Assembly: GCF_013375555.1 (NCBI RefSeq)
Contig: NZ_JABXWB010000003.1
Span: forward strand, 124,001-188,000
Length of the DNA stretch: 64,000 bases
Source of the DNA: Sphingobium sp. EM0848
Lineage (GTDB): Bacteria > Pseudomonadota > Alphaproteobacteria > Sphingomonadales > Sphingomonadaceae
Direction of reading: 5' to 3'
The notes under the pieces were generated by a model. The model did not search any database. It was not told the DNA's origin and saw nothing but the letters and a program-made list of their open reading frames with translations. Positions 35,388 through 44,682 of this stretch are shown piece after piece; the first letter of the stretch is position 1; each line of letters starts with the position of its first letter. Made by a program: the position numbers and the translations under genes.

Positions 35388-36095
35388 GAGCGATTCCAGG
35401 CCCGTCCGGCCCCAGATGATGCCAGGCAAGTTCAAAGCACCTGGTGAGCCTCTGAGCAGCCCTGAGACCTATTTCGTGATTTGTTCTCATTCCGGGTCCG
35501 GTGGGCATCCCGGTTTGAATTAGTGACACTGACCTGAGCTGTAACTTATCGGAAGGATGGGTGAACGTGCTGGGCTTGACCCGCTCCAGCAGTCCGTCGG
35601 CAAACGCCGGACGTAGATCCGCCTCGAAAGAAGGTCCTCCGGTGCGAGCCTGCTCGCGCAACGCCCTAACTTGAGGATCTCGTTTGGGTTGCTATCTGCC
35701 AGTTGATCATTGTCCAACTGCGAGGCCTCCGAGTTGTAGAATTCGGAGTTGCTCAAGCCACCCCATGCCCGCTTCAAATGCTGAAGTAGGTTGAAGTCCC
35801 ACAGCGTGCGGTGGTCCGATCATCCTTTCCTGTCACTGCCGGTACCACCCCTCAGTATTTGTGTGTCGTCTTCAGACGCACCATCCGGGCGCGGTTAATG
35901 CGGTCGGGCTGAAGCGGGTGTGCGGCGCGGTGGGAGCTCTGGCGAGAGGACCAGAATTCAGTTGCGACACCAGGTATCGTCGGGCTTTCGCTCCACACTC
36001 TGCTGCAACTTCTGCGGCGGGAGTCAGGCTGCGTCCCGGTTCAACACCATCTATCCATCCAAATCTTCAAATCGAAATCTCAGCGCCGCAGGCGC

Positions 36096-36148
36096 CATGG
36101 GTTATGATATTATGTAGAAGTTAGAGAGTTAAGAGAAATCAGGCTGGA
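36096..36148. other. AT-rich segment beside the iterons
   Basis: This A/T-rich stretch stands out in a GC-rich plasmid and abuts the dyad and iterons, as a DNA-unwinding element would. Confidence 0.35.
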
Positions 36149-36177
36149 TGCGAATCGTGCTGACTCCACGATTCGCA
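36149..36177. repeat. Dyad at left edge of iteron array
   Basis: Perfect 11-bp arms TGCGAATCGTG and CACGATTCGCA have a 7-bp spacer. The arms contain the CGTG/CACG core of the iterons, so it may be an initiator-dimer site. Confidence 0.6.
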
Positions 36178-36193
36178 GATTTTTGGACCGGCG

Positions 36194-36312
36194 TGATGGC
36201 ACGACAGACGATCCGTGATGGCACGTTTGGCGCGGTGCGATAGCACGATTGCGCATTCCTGATAGCACGGTTGTCCAGGATCGAGTGATCCACCAATGGT
36301 TCCGATAGAACG
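36194..36312 (+). repeat. Iteron array, 22-bp period (probable oriV)
   Basis: The 10-bp cores are TGATGGCACG (36194), TGATGGCACG (36216), CGATAGCACG (36238), TGATAGCACG (36260), a very degenerate unit at 36282 and CGATAGAACG (36303). The first four start exactly 22 bp apart, two helical turns, as iterons bound on one DNA face would. Confidence 0.75.
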
Positions 36313-36427
36313 ATGAACCCTTGTCGTCTCGGACCGTCGATCGCGCCTTAGCCCTTGCTTCGAATCCGTTTTCCGGGGTTTCTTACGATCTTCATCTGTT
36401 GCCCAAGGACTCGAGAAAGAGTCCCGA

Positions 36428-36492
36428 CGTGCTATCGGGAACAGGCTCTGCACTGGTGCGGAAATGTCGAACTGTTCTTGATCGTGCTATCA
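36428..36492 (-). repeat. Inverted iteron copies
   Basis: CGTGCTATCG (36428-36437) and CGTGCTATCA (36483-36492) are the iteron core in reverse orientation, 55 bp apart. Confidence 0.6.
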
Positions 36493-37785
36493 GGCACAGC
36501 ATCCGCATGGCGCGAGATTGTCTTTTTTTGGCCCTGCCCCTCCCTTCCCCTTACATGGACTTGATTTCGTCAAGCGCTTCTTGCCCGTGCATGACTGCAG
36601 GGACTGATTACGATCACTCCGAGAGCCTAGCGCTCCGATTTCAGTGGTACGCGATACCGCAATGAATGAGGGAGCAAGCTGGTGCCAAGAGGTAGGATCT
36701 TCGCGTGTAGGCCATGCGCTCGGCTCTGGTCGGCCAATTGACGATGACCGATTTCCACCAGCCGTCGACCATTCGATCCACCGTGCCGCGTGAAGACTAT
36801 TTAGGCGCTACCGCAACGCGCAATGGTCTTTTGTCCGGGTGGGTTGGGATATCGGGATCTGACACGAATGGGGCGCCTAACGGCGCTTGATCCGATTACA
36901 TCCTCTTGCTTGAGATCCCTAGCGAAGCTGGCAGGGGCATGCTGGTGCGGACCCGGTAGGGTGAGGGATTGCGGTGTGTCATCGGATTGCAGATGAATCG
37001 ACGGATTTGTTGGTCAGGCAGGCCACGGGCGGTGTTATGCGGTTCGCCTAGAATGGTTGATAGCAAGCATCCTCTCGCCTGATGTCGGCTTACCGGCGCG
37101 ACGGACCAGCGCCCTCCCCCTTCCCTCTCCTGAGTTTTGAAGTGACTACGTCCATTCGCTTCCATTGAAGACGGGATGGTCCACCCCCTGCTCCCGTCAT
37201 GCCATAAATGATTGGCCGATGTCAGACGAAGTTTGGCAAGGCATAGAGGGGGAGACGATGGCCAGCTTCGCGGCGGGAGGCAGCGCGCCTTTCCTCGTCG
37301 GAGTCGCTGCGCGGGAACTGTCCTTCAGGATCGCAGCCGCTTCGGCTTGCGCGGAGGCCGAGTTATCAGTCGCATGAGGCTCCATCTTCGCTTGGATAAG
37401 TCCTCGCGAGAGGCCCCGTTTGAGATCAGGAGCGCTTCGAGAGGAACAGGGGCCCCTCCGACCTAGCCGAAGCTGAAGATCAGAATGTGATTATCAAAGA
37501 GGTCCGCAGCGGGGCAGGGGAGGGGGCTTTCATCTGATCCTTTGTCGGTGCCAGGTTGCCGTGATACCGCTTTGCGATGGAAAGCGATTGCCTACGTTAC
37601 TTGCGGGCCGGTTGCGAAACCCCCGAGTAAGGCGACGGGATGTCACTCCCGCGGCGAAGGAGCGAGCAGGGGCAGATGTTGGCGGAATTGAGCTCTTCTG
37701 TTGCGCAACTGCTTGAGCGAGCCTTTGCCGATATGAAACCCCCCAATGCTCACTTCGAGCGATAGCAGCCCTAGCGGGAGTGGAG

Positions 37786-37804
37786 ATGTTGCCGAAGGCA
37801 ACAT
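37786..37804. repeat. 19-bp palindrome, copy 1
   Basis: ATGTTGCC-GAA-GGCAACAT is a perfect 8-bp inverted repeat, identical to the copy at 39713-39731. It is a candidate ParB/RepB or RepA binding site. Confidence 0.6.
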
Positions 37805-38129
37805 TCTTAGTAATTGACTGATATAAAACGATAATATTGAAATTTGCGCGTTGCTGTTGGTGCACAAGGAGCATCGGCCCTTGAGGACGATCAATTCTTC
37901 CACTGCGGGATAGAAAGCATTGCAACCGGCTTCCCGGCATGATCGTTCGATGACAACGCTTAACGTCCGCAGAGGTTGTAAAGCCGCATTCACTTACCGC
38001 AAATTGTGCAAACCAAGCGTGCCCTTCCCCAAGCTTAACGTGGTACATGGCAGGTGAGGGGGGCCGATGGCGCTGCGCCTGGCCGTCATGGGACGCTTCA
38101 TTTTCTTACGGGCTTTCACCCGCGCCCGT

Positions 38130-38238
38130 CGTGCTATCAGGCACGACCTTGAAAGCTGCCGTCTCCGAGATAATTCCCAGTAGGTGACGGGGTGAGCCAG
38201 TGATTGGTCAGGGTCAGATTGCGATCCGCGATAGCACG
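38130..38238. repeat. Outlying iteron copies next to repA
   Basis: CGTGCTATCA at 38130-38139 (reverse orientation, followed by a second GGCACG) and CGATAGCACG at 38229-38238 lie just beyond the 3' end of repA. Confidence 0.5.
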
Positions 38239-38366
38239 ATGAACGGCGAAACCCTCGAATGCAGCAGGCTGCTTGCGAGTGTCTGCGAGCTAGGGGCAGA
38301 GGTACGAACGGAGAGCCGCGAGACGGGACTCGCGGCGGCATCTATCATGCGGATCGGCTAGGTCAA

Positions 38367-39680
38367 TCAGATGCCCGGCAAGCTGTGCTTGTTCCGCTGG
38401 TGATGGCTCTTCATGAAGAAATAGAATCGCTTGGAATAATTTGCCGGAAGCTCGGTAAGGTTGTTGGCGATGTAATTGTCGAACCTCGACATCAGCACGT
38501 CGAGGTCCCAGCCGGGAAAATCCCGGCGAATGGCGTCATATGTCTCGCGATCGATCACGTCCTCCGCCCGTTTACCCCTGCGGCCGAGCGCAGGTTTTCT
38601 TGAAGGAGGCGGGGAGGGGGACCTGGTCCCGTCCGATACGACCCGAAAGCCATTTGCAGTGCTAGCGACAAGGGCGGCCATATCGGCAGGGGAAACCAGA
38701 TCTTCCGGATCGATCACCGGTTCGGTCGTGGGTTTCACGGGACTTGGCCGCAACGCAGCGGACGCAGCTGCGGGTTTGGACTCGACAGGGGGAGGGGGTG
38801 GTGGTGAACGGTCCGGCTTTGCCTTCCCATGCCAATCCTTGCGCATGACCATCCAGAGCTTGGGATTGGATGATTTCTCGTCAAGCACCTCGATATGGAG
38901 TTCGGGCAAGGCATCGGCGCGAGCGATCGCCAGTAGCGATGCTTTGAACTTGGCTGACGTCTGTTCGCTACCGCTCTTCTGAAGCAGGGTATCAAAACCG
39001 ATGGTAAAGCCTTCGGGGCCATTACCACCAGCGTGTTTGCGAGCGGCGCGATAAAGCCAGCGCTCGATCCCACCCTTTAGATCGAAATAGGCCGGGTCGA
39101 CTGAAAGCACTGATTTCTGATCTAGGACGCCGTCAAAGAACCATTTGGCAAGCGTGACCTCGATGCAGAGTACCTTGTTGCGCCGTTCATCGATCAGCTG
39201 TGTCCAACTGTCGATCCATGAAAAGGTCACCTCCCTGGACTTACCCTTTGCGCAGATGTTCGTTTTAATCGTCGTCGCTTGCAACCGGTCGAGCGCGTCG
39301 CGCAAACGTTCATAGGCCCTGCCTGACGTGTCACGGCGGATCAGCTTCATGATGTCCGCAGGATGGACACGGATCGTTGGAGACAAGTGGTTCGAGCGCT
39401 GCCGCTGTTCGTTCAGATAGGACGCGAAGAAGATCATGATGTCCGCGTCCCATATTGTCGCCATCCCATAATGCGGGTTGGCGGAGACATGGACGCTCAC
39501 CTGGCCGTTGGGACTGAGATACTGGATCGGTTTTACGCGCTTCTTCGCTAGCGAGAAGAAGGGGCGCTGCATTGTCTCCTGATAGTCACGCAGCGACATG
39601 TCCCCAAAATCAGGCAGGGGCGTGAACATCTCAAAGCTGAGCTGGACCTGCCGGCCGAGACTGGGGGGGGATTCTGCCAT
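38367..39680 (-). CDS. repA: Plasmid replication initiator protein A (RPA domain)
   Basis: The 437-aa protein is of the replication-initiator-protein-A type found on alphaproteobacterial plasmids. Residues ~25-260 form the winged-helix initiator core (RDYQETMQRPFFSLAKKR, DIMIFFASYLNE, GRAYERLRDALDRLQATTI, FDLKGGIERWLYRAARKHAGG). A Pro/Ser-rich linker with a PPPPPP run follows, then a C-terminal domain (YDAIRRDFPGWDLDVLMSRFDNYI). It should bind the nearby iterons and open oriV. I chose ATG 39680; a longer frame to 39731 would read through the 19-bp palindrome that more likely serves as its operator. It is leftward, 124 bp after parB, in a parA-parB-repA order. Confidence 0.85.
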   Translation of the reverse strand: MAESPPSLGRQVQLSFEMFTPLPDFGDMSLRDYQETMQRPFFSLAKKRVKPIQYLSPNGQVSVHVSANPHYGMATIWDADIMIFFASYLNEQRQRSNHLSPTIRVHPADIMKLIRRDTSGRAYERLRDALDRLQATTIKTNICAKGKSREVTFSWIDSWTQLIDERRNKVLCIEVTLAKWFFDGVLDQKSVLSVDPAYFDLKGGIERWLYRAARKHAGGNGPEGFTIGFDTLLQKSGSEQTSAKFKASLLAIARADALPELHIEVLDEKSSNPKLWMVMRKDWHGKAKPDRSPPPPPPVESKPAAASAALRPSPVKPTTEPVIDPEDLVSPADMAALVASTANGFRVVSDGTRSPSPPPSRKPALGRRGKRAEDVIDRETYDAIRRDFPGWDLDVLMSRFDNYIANNLTELPANYSKRFYFFMKSHHQRNKHSLPGI

Positions 39681-39712
39681 TTTTAACCCGCTCGACTTGT
39701 GCAACCGGTGCG

Positions 39713-39731
39713 ATGTTGCCGAAGGCAACAT
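39713..39731. promoter_or_regulatory. 19-bp palindrome, copy 2, upstream of repA
   Basis: This exact copy of the palindrome at 37786 lies 33 bp before the repA start in the parB-repA gap. It is a candidate operator for repA or a parS site. Confidence 0.55.
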
Positions 39732-39804
39732 TCACACGAACATAATGATTTTGAACGGAAAAATTGCCGCTTTGAGCTTTTGAAAGGCGCGATGAAAGTA
39801 CGTG

Positions 39805-40839
39805 TCACACCTTGCCCTTCGACCAGATGCGGGCGCGTTCGATGGTTGCCCTCAAGCTCTCCATCACCTCGTCGATCGAGCTTTCCGACGGAATGATCTT
39901 GATCATCAATTCAGTGGCCCGGTCGCGTTCGACCAAACCGAACTCCTGCCCAGACTGGGTCCGCAAGCTCTGCTTTTGACGCCGAGCCCGGGCTTGCACG
40001 TTATTGGCCGCAGCTAGCAAGCGCGTCACGACTTCACTGGCCTGAATGACCGCCTCGTCGAAGCTCTGCTTCAGGCTCTGTTCCTCGGCGATTGCCCGCG
40101 CTGCCTCCTCCATGCGTTGCCGCTTCTCATGGTCGTCAATTAGCGGAAGGAGGGGCTTGGCGAAATGAAGCGTCAAATCGCGCGGGGAACCAAATGCGGA
40201 CACGATGGTCTGAGGCATTTCTGCGAGGGCGACATAGCGCGACAGCGTGCCGGGACTCAGCTTCAGCCGCTCGGCCATGCGTCGTTGCACGCCATCATAA
40301 TGGGACTTGAGGGCTTCGCGATAATTGATCGCCCGTTCATAGTCGGAGATATCTTCCCGCTCCCGGTTTTCGATATCCGCGACGCGGAATGCAGCCTCGT
40401 CCGTCAGATCCTCGATCGACGCATAGAGACTGATCTCGGGATGATTGTTGGCGTTAAGCCACGCGACTGCCCAATGGCGCCTCGTGCCCGTTATCAGTTC
40501 ATAACGCTTTTCACTTCCCGGAGTCGGTCGAACGATGACCGGAATCCGGTTACCATTCTCCGCAACCAGGGAATCGATCAGCGTCTGGACCCGCTCTTCG
40601 GTCAGGGCCGAATAGTCCCGCGCATTGCCCGGCCAGATCGACACCTCGTCCGGCTTGAGCGAAATCGCCGGCTTTTTCAGGATTTTCGCAGCTTCCTCGA
40701 ATGTATCGAGGCGCCGTGTGGCAAAATTCATTGGCTTGCGGGCGCGGGGGGCAACAGTGCCCTCAGCGGCCGGTGCACTATCGCCCTGCTCAGCGGCAGC
40801 GTTGGCAATGACCTCATCGAAAATTGCGCGCTTGCTCAT
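39805..40839 (-). CDS. parB: Plasmid partition protein ParB/RepB
   Basis: The 344-aa ParB-family protein has the CTPase/N-engagement region with ELITGTRRHWAVAW (family GxRR) and VADIENREREDISDYERAINY, the central helix-turn-helix MAERLKLSPGTLSRYVALAEMP, and a C-terminal dimerisation region. It loads on parS and activates ParA. Its ATG overlaps the parA stop by 4 bases, so the two are translationally coupled. Candidate parS sites are the 19-bp palindromes. Confidence 0.92.
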   Translation of the reverse strand: MSKRAIFDEVIANAAAEQGDSAPAAEGTVAPRARKPMNFATRRLDTFEEAAKILKKPAISLKPDEVSIWPGNARDYSALTEERVQTLIDSLVAENGNRIPVIVRPTPGSEKRYELITGTRRHWAVAWLNANNHPEISLYASIEDLTDEAAFRVADIENREREDISDYERAINYREALKSHYDGVQRRMAERLKLSPGTLSRYVALAEMPQTIVSAFGSPRDLTLHFAKPLLPLIDDHEKRQRMEEAARAIAEEQSLKQSFDEAVIQASEVVTRLLAAANNVQARARRQKQSLRTQSGQEFGLVERDRATELMIKIIPSESSIDEVMESLRATIERARIWSKGKV

Positions 40840-42038
40840 GCGGCCTCACCATCCAGCACATTTTGATCGCCAAAGCCCGTCAGGCTGGTCGAAGGCCATT
40901 GCTGACGGATCACATGAAGGATTTCAGAAAAGACCAAATCGAGATTATCCCGGCAGCGCGTGAAGGTCTTGTGCGAGGAGATCGGTTTGTCGGACTCATA
41001 GACCGACCGGAACTCCTGCACCGAATTCTTGATTTCCTCGGATGCGAGAATGGGATTGGTCAGCATGTTCGTGCCGCACATCTGCTGCAGAATACGCAGC
41101 ATGCCCGCTTCACCATCGGCGGACCGCGAGTAATTGGAGGCCACGACGCGGATGAAGTCGTAATTCACGCCCATGTCATGCTCGTGAAGGGATTCCAGCG
41201 TATCGGCGATGTTGGTCATGAAGTGGATCGTCGAGAGAAAATCGAGCTGCCGCGCCGGGACTGGGACAACGAGACCGCTCGCCGCAGCCATCACGTTCAT
41301 GCCGAGGAATCCCATCGCTGGCGGTGGATCCAGCAGAATTACGTCAAATTCACGGCGGACCTGGCTGATACCGGCCCTGAGCAAACCGAACCGGCGCATG
41401 ATCTCCTCGCGTCCTTCCGCGCCGGCGACCATGTGCCACTCGATCTCGCCCAGACCAAGGCTCGAGGGCACGATCTTGGTCGTGGGCCAGGCTGTATCGC
41501 GGATAGTGCGTCGAAAATCGTTGAGCGGCGCGGTAGGCGCCAGGAAATGCGCGAGTGTTTCTTCGCTTTCCCACAACTCTTGCTGGTCTACGTCGAACAA
41601 TGAACTGGTTGACGCTTGAGGGTCGCAATCTACGACGAGTATCCTCAGCCCCTGCAGCGCAAGATAGTCGGCCAAATGCTTGGTGATAGTGCTCTTGCCC
41701 ACGCCCCCCTTGAAGTTCTGCACCGCAAGGACGACTGCGGGTTCATGCGCCTGCTTTCCTGGGGTGATCCCGAGAACCTGACGGATCAGCGTCAGATCTT
41801 CGAGCGTGTAATAGCGCCGGCCGTTCGAGCCGATCTTGGGCGCAGGTAGGCGACCCTTAGCTTCGGCCTTGGCCAAGGCCTCGGGAGTACGGCCGATCAG
41901 GTCCGCCGCTCGCCCCGGACCGAAGGTCAATTCCAAGTTCTTCCGTATCCGCGGTCGGAAAGCGACCTTCTTTAATTGGGCACTGAGGGCCTCACCATTT
42001 TCGACCATGGCTTTGAGGTTGGAAACGGTATCGATCAT
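40836..42038 (-). CDS. parA: Plasmid partition ATPase ParA
   Basis: The 400-aa type Ia ParA has an N-terminal MerR-like DNA-binding region (residues ~40-95, LIGRTPEALAKAEAKGRLPAP, RRYYTLEDLTLIRQVLG), a deviant Walker A KGGVGKST at ~110-117, Walker A' DCDPQAS and Walker B LLDPPPAMG. It moves plasmid copies on the nucleoid with ParB and, through the N-terminal domain, should repress its own promoter. A near-consensus promoter lies just upstream (42083-42111). Confidence 0.93.
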   Translation of the reverse strand: MIDTVSNLKAMVENGEALSAQLKKVAFRPRIRKNLELTFGPGRAADLIGRTPEALAKAEAKGRLPAPKIGSNGRRYYTLEDLTLIRQVLGITPGKQAHEPAVVLAVQNFKGGVGKSTITKHLADYLALQGLRILVVDCDPQASTSSLFDVDQQELWESEETLAHFLAPTAPLNDFRRTIRDTAWPTTKIVPSSLGLGEIEWHMVAGAEGREEIMRRFGLLRAGISQVRREFDVILLDPPPAMGFLGMNVMAAASGLVVPVPARQLDFLSTIHFMTNIADTLESLHEHDMGVNYDFIRVVASNYSRSADGEAGMLRILQQMCGTNMLTNPILASEEIKNSVQEFRSVYESDKPISSHKTFTRCRDNLDLVFSEILHVIRQQWPSTSLTGFGDQNVLDGEAA

Positions 42039-42386
42039 AAAAGTGCCCCAAGCCGAATCACGCGCGAAGTACGGTTACCAATAAAATATGAAGCGCTGCT
42101 ATGGTTGTCAATAAACTGTATTTTTGGAGGTTTTTTTCCAAACTCGGTTCGCGATGGTACGGCGGAAATTAACGCCATCCTACGAACCTCTGCGATCATT
42201 GCGCATCTCTTTCGCAATCAAAACTGTGTAGAATAACCACGCAGATCGATCACTAAGCACGTTTGATCGAGACAATTTGCCTACCGAATGGCGGTTTATT
42301 ACGAAGGATACAGATGGACTGTTGAGTGTATAGCGAGCCTACTTCTGTCGTGCTATATGTTGGTTTCGCTAACTCAGGAGGCTGTC
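42039..42386. other. Divergent gap parA / VapB-like gene
   Basis: This 348-bp AT-rich gap contains the parA promoter. The right part must drive the toxin-antitoxin pair. No further gene is seen. Confidence 0.45.
42083..42111 (-). promoter_or_regulatory. sigma70-type promoter of parA
   Basis: On the minus strand TTGACA (42106-42111) and TATTTT (42083-42088) are separated by 17 bp. Transcription would start about 35-40 bp before parA. Confidence 0.65.
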
Positions 42387-42635
42387 ATGACCGCATATCG
42401 AGGCCGCATCGTGTCGGGCGGCCGACTTCAGATTCCGGCGGACGTTCGGAAGGAACTCGGCCTTTCCGATGGTGACAACGTACGTCTCGAGGTCGTCGAT
42501 GGCGAACTGCGCGTTCGCTCTTATCATGCTGTGATTAAGGCCATTCAGGCGGAGGTGCGCAAATATGTGCCTTCAGGCGTTAGTCTTGTCGACGAGCTGA
42601 TCGCAGATCGCCGGGCGGAAGCCGCGCGTGAGTGA
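42387..42635 (+). CDS. AbrB/SpoVT-type antitoxin of a VapBC-like pair
   Basis: The 82-aa protein has an N-terminal swapped-hairpin AbrB domain (GRIVSGGRLQIPADVRKELGLSDGDNVRLEVVDGELRVRS) and a C-terminal toxin-binding helix. AGGAG lies 7 bases before ATG 42387. It overlaps the toxin gene by 8 bases. The pair should stabilise the plasmid and repress its own promoter. Confidence 0.85.
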   Translation: MTAYRGRIVSGGRLQIPADVRKELGLSDGDNVRLEVVDGELRVRSYHAVIKAIQAEVRKYVPSGVSLVDELIADRRAEAARE

Positions 42636-43011
42636 GGTGGTGCTGGATGCCTCGGCCTTGCTGGCGGTGTTCAATGGAGAGCCAGGTTCCGATCGTGTGA
42701 TTGAGGCGCTGCCGGCGTCCGTGATCAGCGCGGTCAACCTTGCTGAGGTAGCGACCAAGCTCCAGGAGCGTGGAATGCCCGATGATCGGATCCGCGCTAA
42801 TATTGACGCGCTTGAACTAACCGTCATTCCGCTAGAAATAGGGCTCGCAATCGATACCGGCCTGCTGCGCGCCGCCACCCGGTCGGCGGGCCTCTCACTG
42901 GGCGATCGGGCTTGCCTCGCGTTGGCCGGTTCACTGGGCGCGACTGCCGTGACGACTGATCGCGCTTGGCAGGCCCTCGACATTGGGATCTCCATCGAAC
43001 TCGCCCGCTGA
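42628..43011 (+). CDS. PIN-domain ribonuclease toxin (VapC-like)
   Basis: The 127-aa PIN domain has the first acidic residue in VVLDASALLAVFNGE, Glu in AVNLAEVATK, and Asp residues in LSLGDRACLALA and AVTTDRAW. It cuts RNA when not held by its antitoxin. It starts at GTG inside the antitoxin's last codons, a typical coupled arrangement. Confidence 0.86.
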   Translation: MSEVVLDASALLAVFNGEPGSDRVIEALPASVISAVNLAEVATKLQERGMPDDRIRANIDALELTVIPLEIGLAIDTGLLRAATRSAGLSLGDRACLALAGSLGATAVTTDRAWQALDIGISIELAR

Positions 43012-43084
43012 CCATGGCAACTGATCCCTTTTCGATTTCAGCGACCCAGTCTATGCCTGAACGCGCGCGCCTGGATCATCTCGA

Positions 43085-43769
43085 TCATCCGATGTCATGT
43101 CCCTTTATTGCTGTGTTACCAGACAGGATCGTCGTTTCGAGCTTTGCCAGGAACTCATTGGCCGTCTTGTGCTTGTAGACACTCTGGAGCGCAGCAAAAT
43201 CTTTCTTCCTGAGCGAAAGCAGCGCGTCGTGCTCGATCCGCATCCCCGCGGTCAGCCATTCGACGCCAGACCATTGCGCCTTCCGGAACGCGACCAGATC
43301 CATCAGCGCACGCAAGGGGTCGGCGATGAACGCGGTGAGCCGCCCGAATTTCGTGCGAGATACGGCGGCCAGAAGGCGATAGTCATAAATGGCGAGAGGG
43401 TGGAAGCTGAATTGCCCAAGTACGGGGCTTTGCTGGACGACGGTCTTTCGCCCTGGTGACACACTCGCCGTCTTGTATACCGCTTCGGGAATCCAGCCCA
43501 TGATAGGCCAAGGCGGTCTCGAGCGAAACATAACTTCCGGGAAGGAGCGCCTGTGCGACCGCAAAGGGATGAATGGCTTCGCTGCGGTAACGTTTGTCGA
43601 GCATATAAATGCCGCTCTTGAGGCGGATCAGGGAGCCGTCCTTGAGAGCCCGGTTAACGAGGCCGTAGCGACGGGCGTCGCCACCGCCCAGCATTTCGCC
43701 GAGCTGGCATTCGTTGAAAACGCGGTCGGCCAGCCTACCCTGTGAAATCTGATCGGCGAGTCCGGCCAT
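43085..43769 (-). pseudogene. AbiEi-family antitoxin/transcriptional regulator, frameshifted
   Basis: Frame 1 from ATG 43769 gives the winged-helix part (LADRVFNECQLGEMLGGGDARRYGLVNRALKDGSLIRLKSGIYML) and SYVSLETALAYHGL. At about 43500 homologous sequence continues in another frame (IPEAVYKTASVSPGRKTVVQ...FIADPLRALMDLVAFRK...). Together they are a complete ~225-aa AbiEi-type type IV antitoxin domain. One extra base near GGGCTGGATT breaks it. No nucleotidyltransferase toxin AbiEii lies downstream. No ribosome site precedes the ATG, which directly follows the palindromic operator. Confidence 0.7.
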
Positions 43770-43770
43770 A

Positions 43771-43811
43771 AAATTCTAGATACTTCCAAAATCTGGAAGT
43801 ATCTAGAATTT
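43771..43811. promoter_or_regulatory. Perfect 18-bp-arm palindrome before the AbiEi-type gene
   Basis: The arms AAATTCTAGATACTTCCA (43771-43788) and their exact inverse (43794-43811) are separated by AAATC. The site ends one base from the start codon. AbiEi proteins are known to repress their own promoter via inverted repeats; this is the likely operator. Confidence 0.7.
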
Positions 43812-44201
43812 CCGGAGGCTGCTGCGAACTTGTCACATTGTCTTTGCTGCGCGATCAACCAGATCGATAAGCTCTCCATCCCTCGCGCTCTATTTGCCGG
43901 TGATCTGTCCTCGAGGTCGATGGGGCTGCGGTACTAGCCAAGGTTCCCGGCAGCCTGTCTCAGAAAGGTGTCGTTGACGGCGCATTCAGACGGATGGTGT
44001 TTCCGGTGCGCGCATCCTCCACTGATCATTGGACGCGCAGCGGCTGCCCGTTGGGATAATCCATAAGCTGGTCGACGCGGTTTGCAATGGTCAGTCATGT
44101 TGCCGCGCCGACCTTATCGCAAACGCGGGATAGAGTCTTAAAGCGCCTGGCAGCATCAAAAAACCTTAATAAGGAGGAGGGAAGCCGACCCATATTAAAG
44201 C

Positions 44202-44573
44202 TTATGCTTTCGGTCGTCTGTCAAATTCACCAGATGCCATTCGGCCCAGTTCGATCCAGCCCTTGTTGAGGTTGTTGTTGCCGTGGTCACGAAGGTTGGA
44301 CCAGCAGCGACGGTCCTGCATTATCGCCCCCTCGCGTCCGACCGAAAGGCGGCGCACCGGCTCGATCGCGCTGAGGGCGATTTCGAGCGAAATGATACCG
44401 TCGCCATCGGCAACTGCCCGCAACTGCTCCCAGCGGAGGAAGGCGTGGCCATTATCTGGCCGACGGTCATTCACCAGCCGGATATGCGTAACGAGGTGCC
44501 AGTTCGTCGGAACATGCCGCCGCTGCGGCAGATGTTCGAGAATCCCCCCGGAATCTCGCCTCCGATATACCAT
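44202..44573 (-). CDS. Possible hypothetical protein, weakly supported
   Basis: This 123-aa open frame (ATG 44573, MVYRRRDSGG...) has high third-position GC and a plausible globular stretch (HAFLRWEQLRAVADGDGIISLEIALSAIEPVRRLSVGREG). However, the opposite strand is also open with similar codon use, and there is no ribosome site. I recognise neither. The 43812-44201 part of this gap shows nothing. Confidence 0.25.
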   Translation of the reverse strand: MVYRRRDSGGILEHLPQRRHVPTNWHLVTHIRLVNDRRPDNGHAFLRWEQLRAVADGDGIISLEIALSAIEPVRRLSVGREGAIMQDRRCWSNLRDHGNNNLNKGWIELGRMASGEFDRRPKA

Positions 44574-44682
44574 GGCATGAGAAGCGAGCGGAATCCGGGG
44601 CTGCCTGAAGGCCTTCAGATGGTTCGCGAGGCAGCCGAAGGAAAGGGGAGGGGGAGCGAGAGCATAAGCCGGAGGTACGCTT

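Larger units (their letters stand above)
35388..38366. other. Replication-origin region, about 3 kb without genes
   Basis: I find no supported gene in this span. It holds the iteron array and dyad at 36149-36312, inverted iteron copies at 36428-36492, further copies at 38130 and 38229, and one 19-bp palindrome at 37786-37804. Its position next to repA marks it as the probable oriV. Confidence 0.65.

Noticed and set aside
36194..36312. Regularly spaced short repeats, possible CRISPR array
   Set aside because: The repeat core is only 10 bp with a 22-bp period and no cas genes; position beside repA fits iterons.
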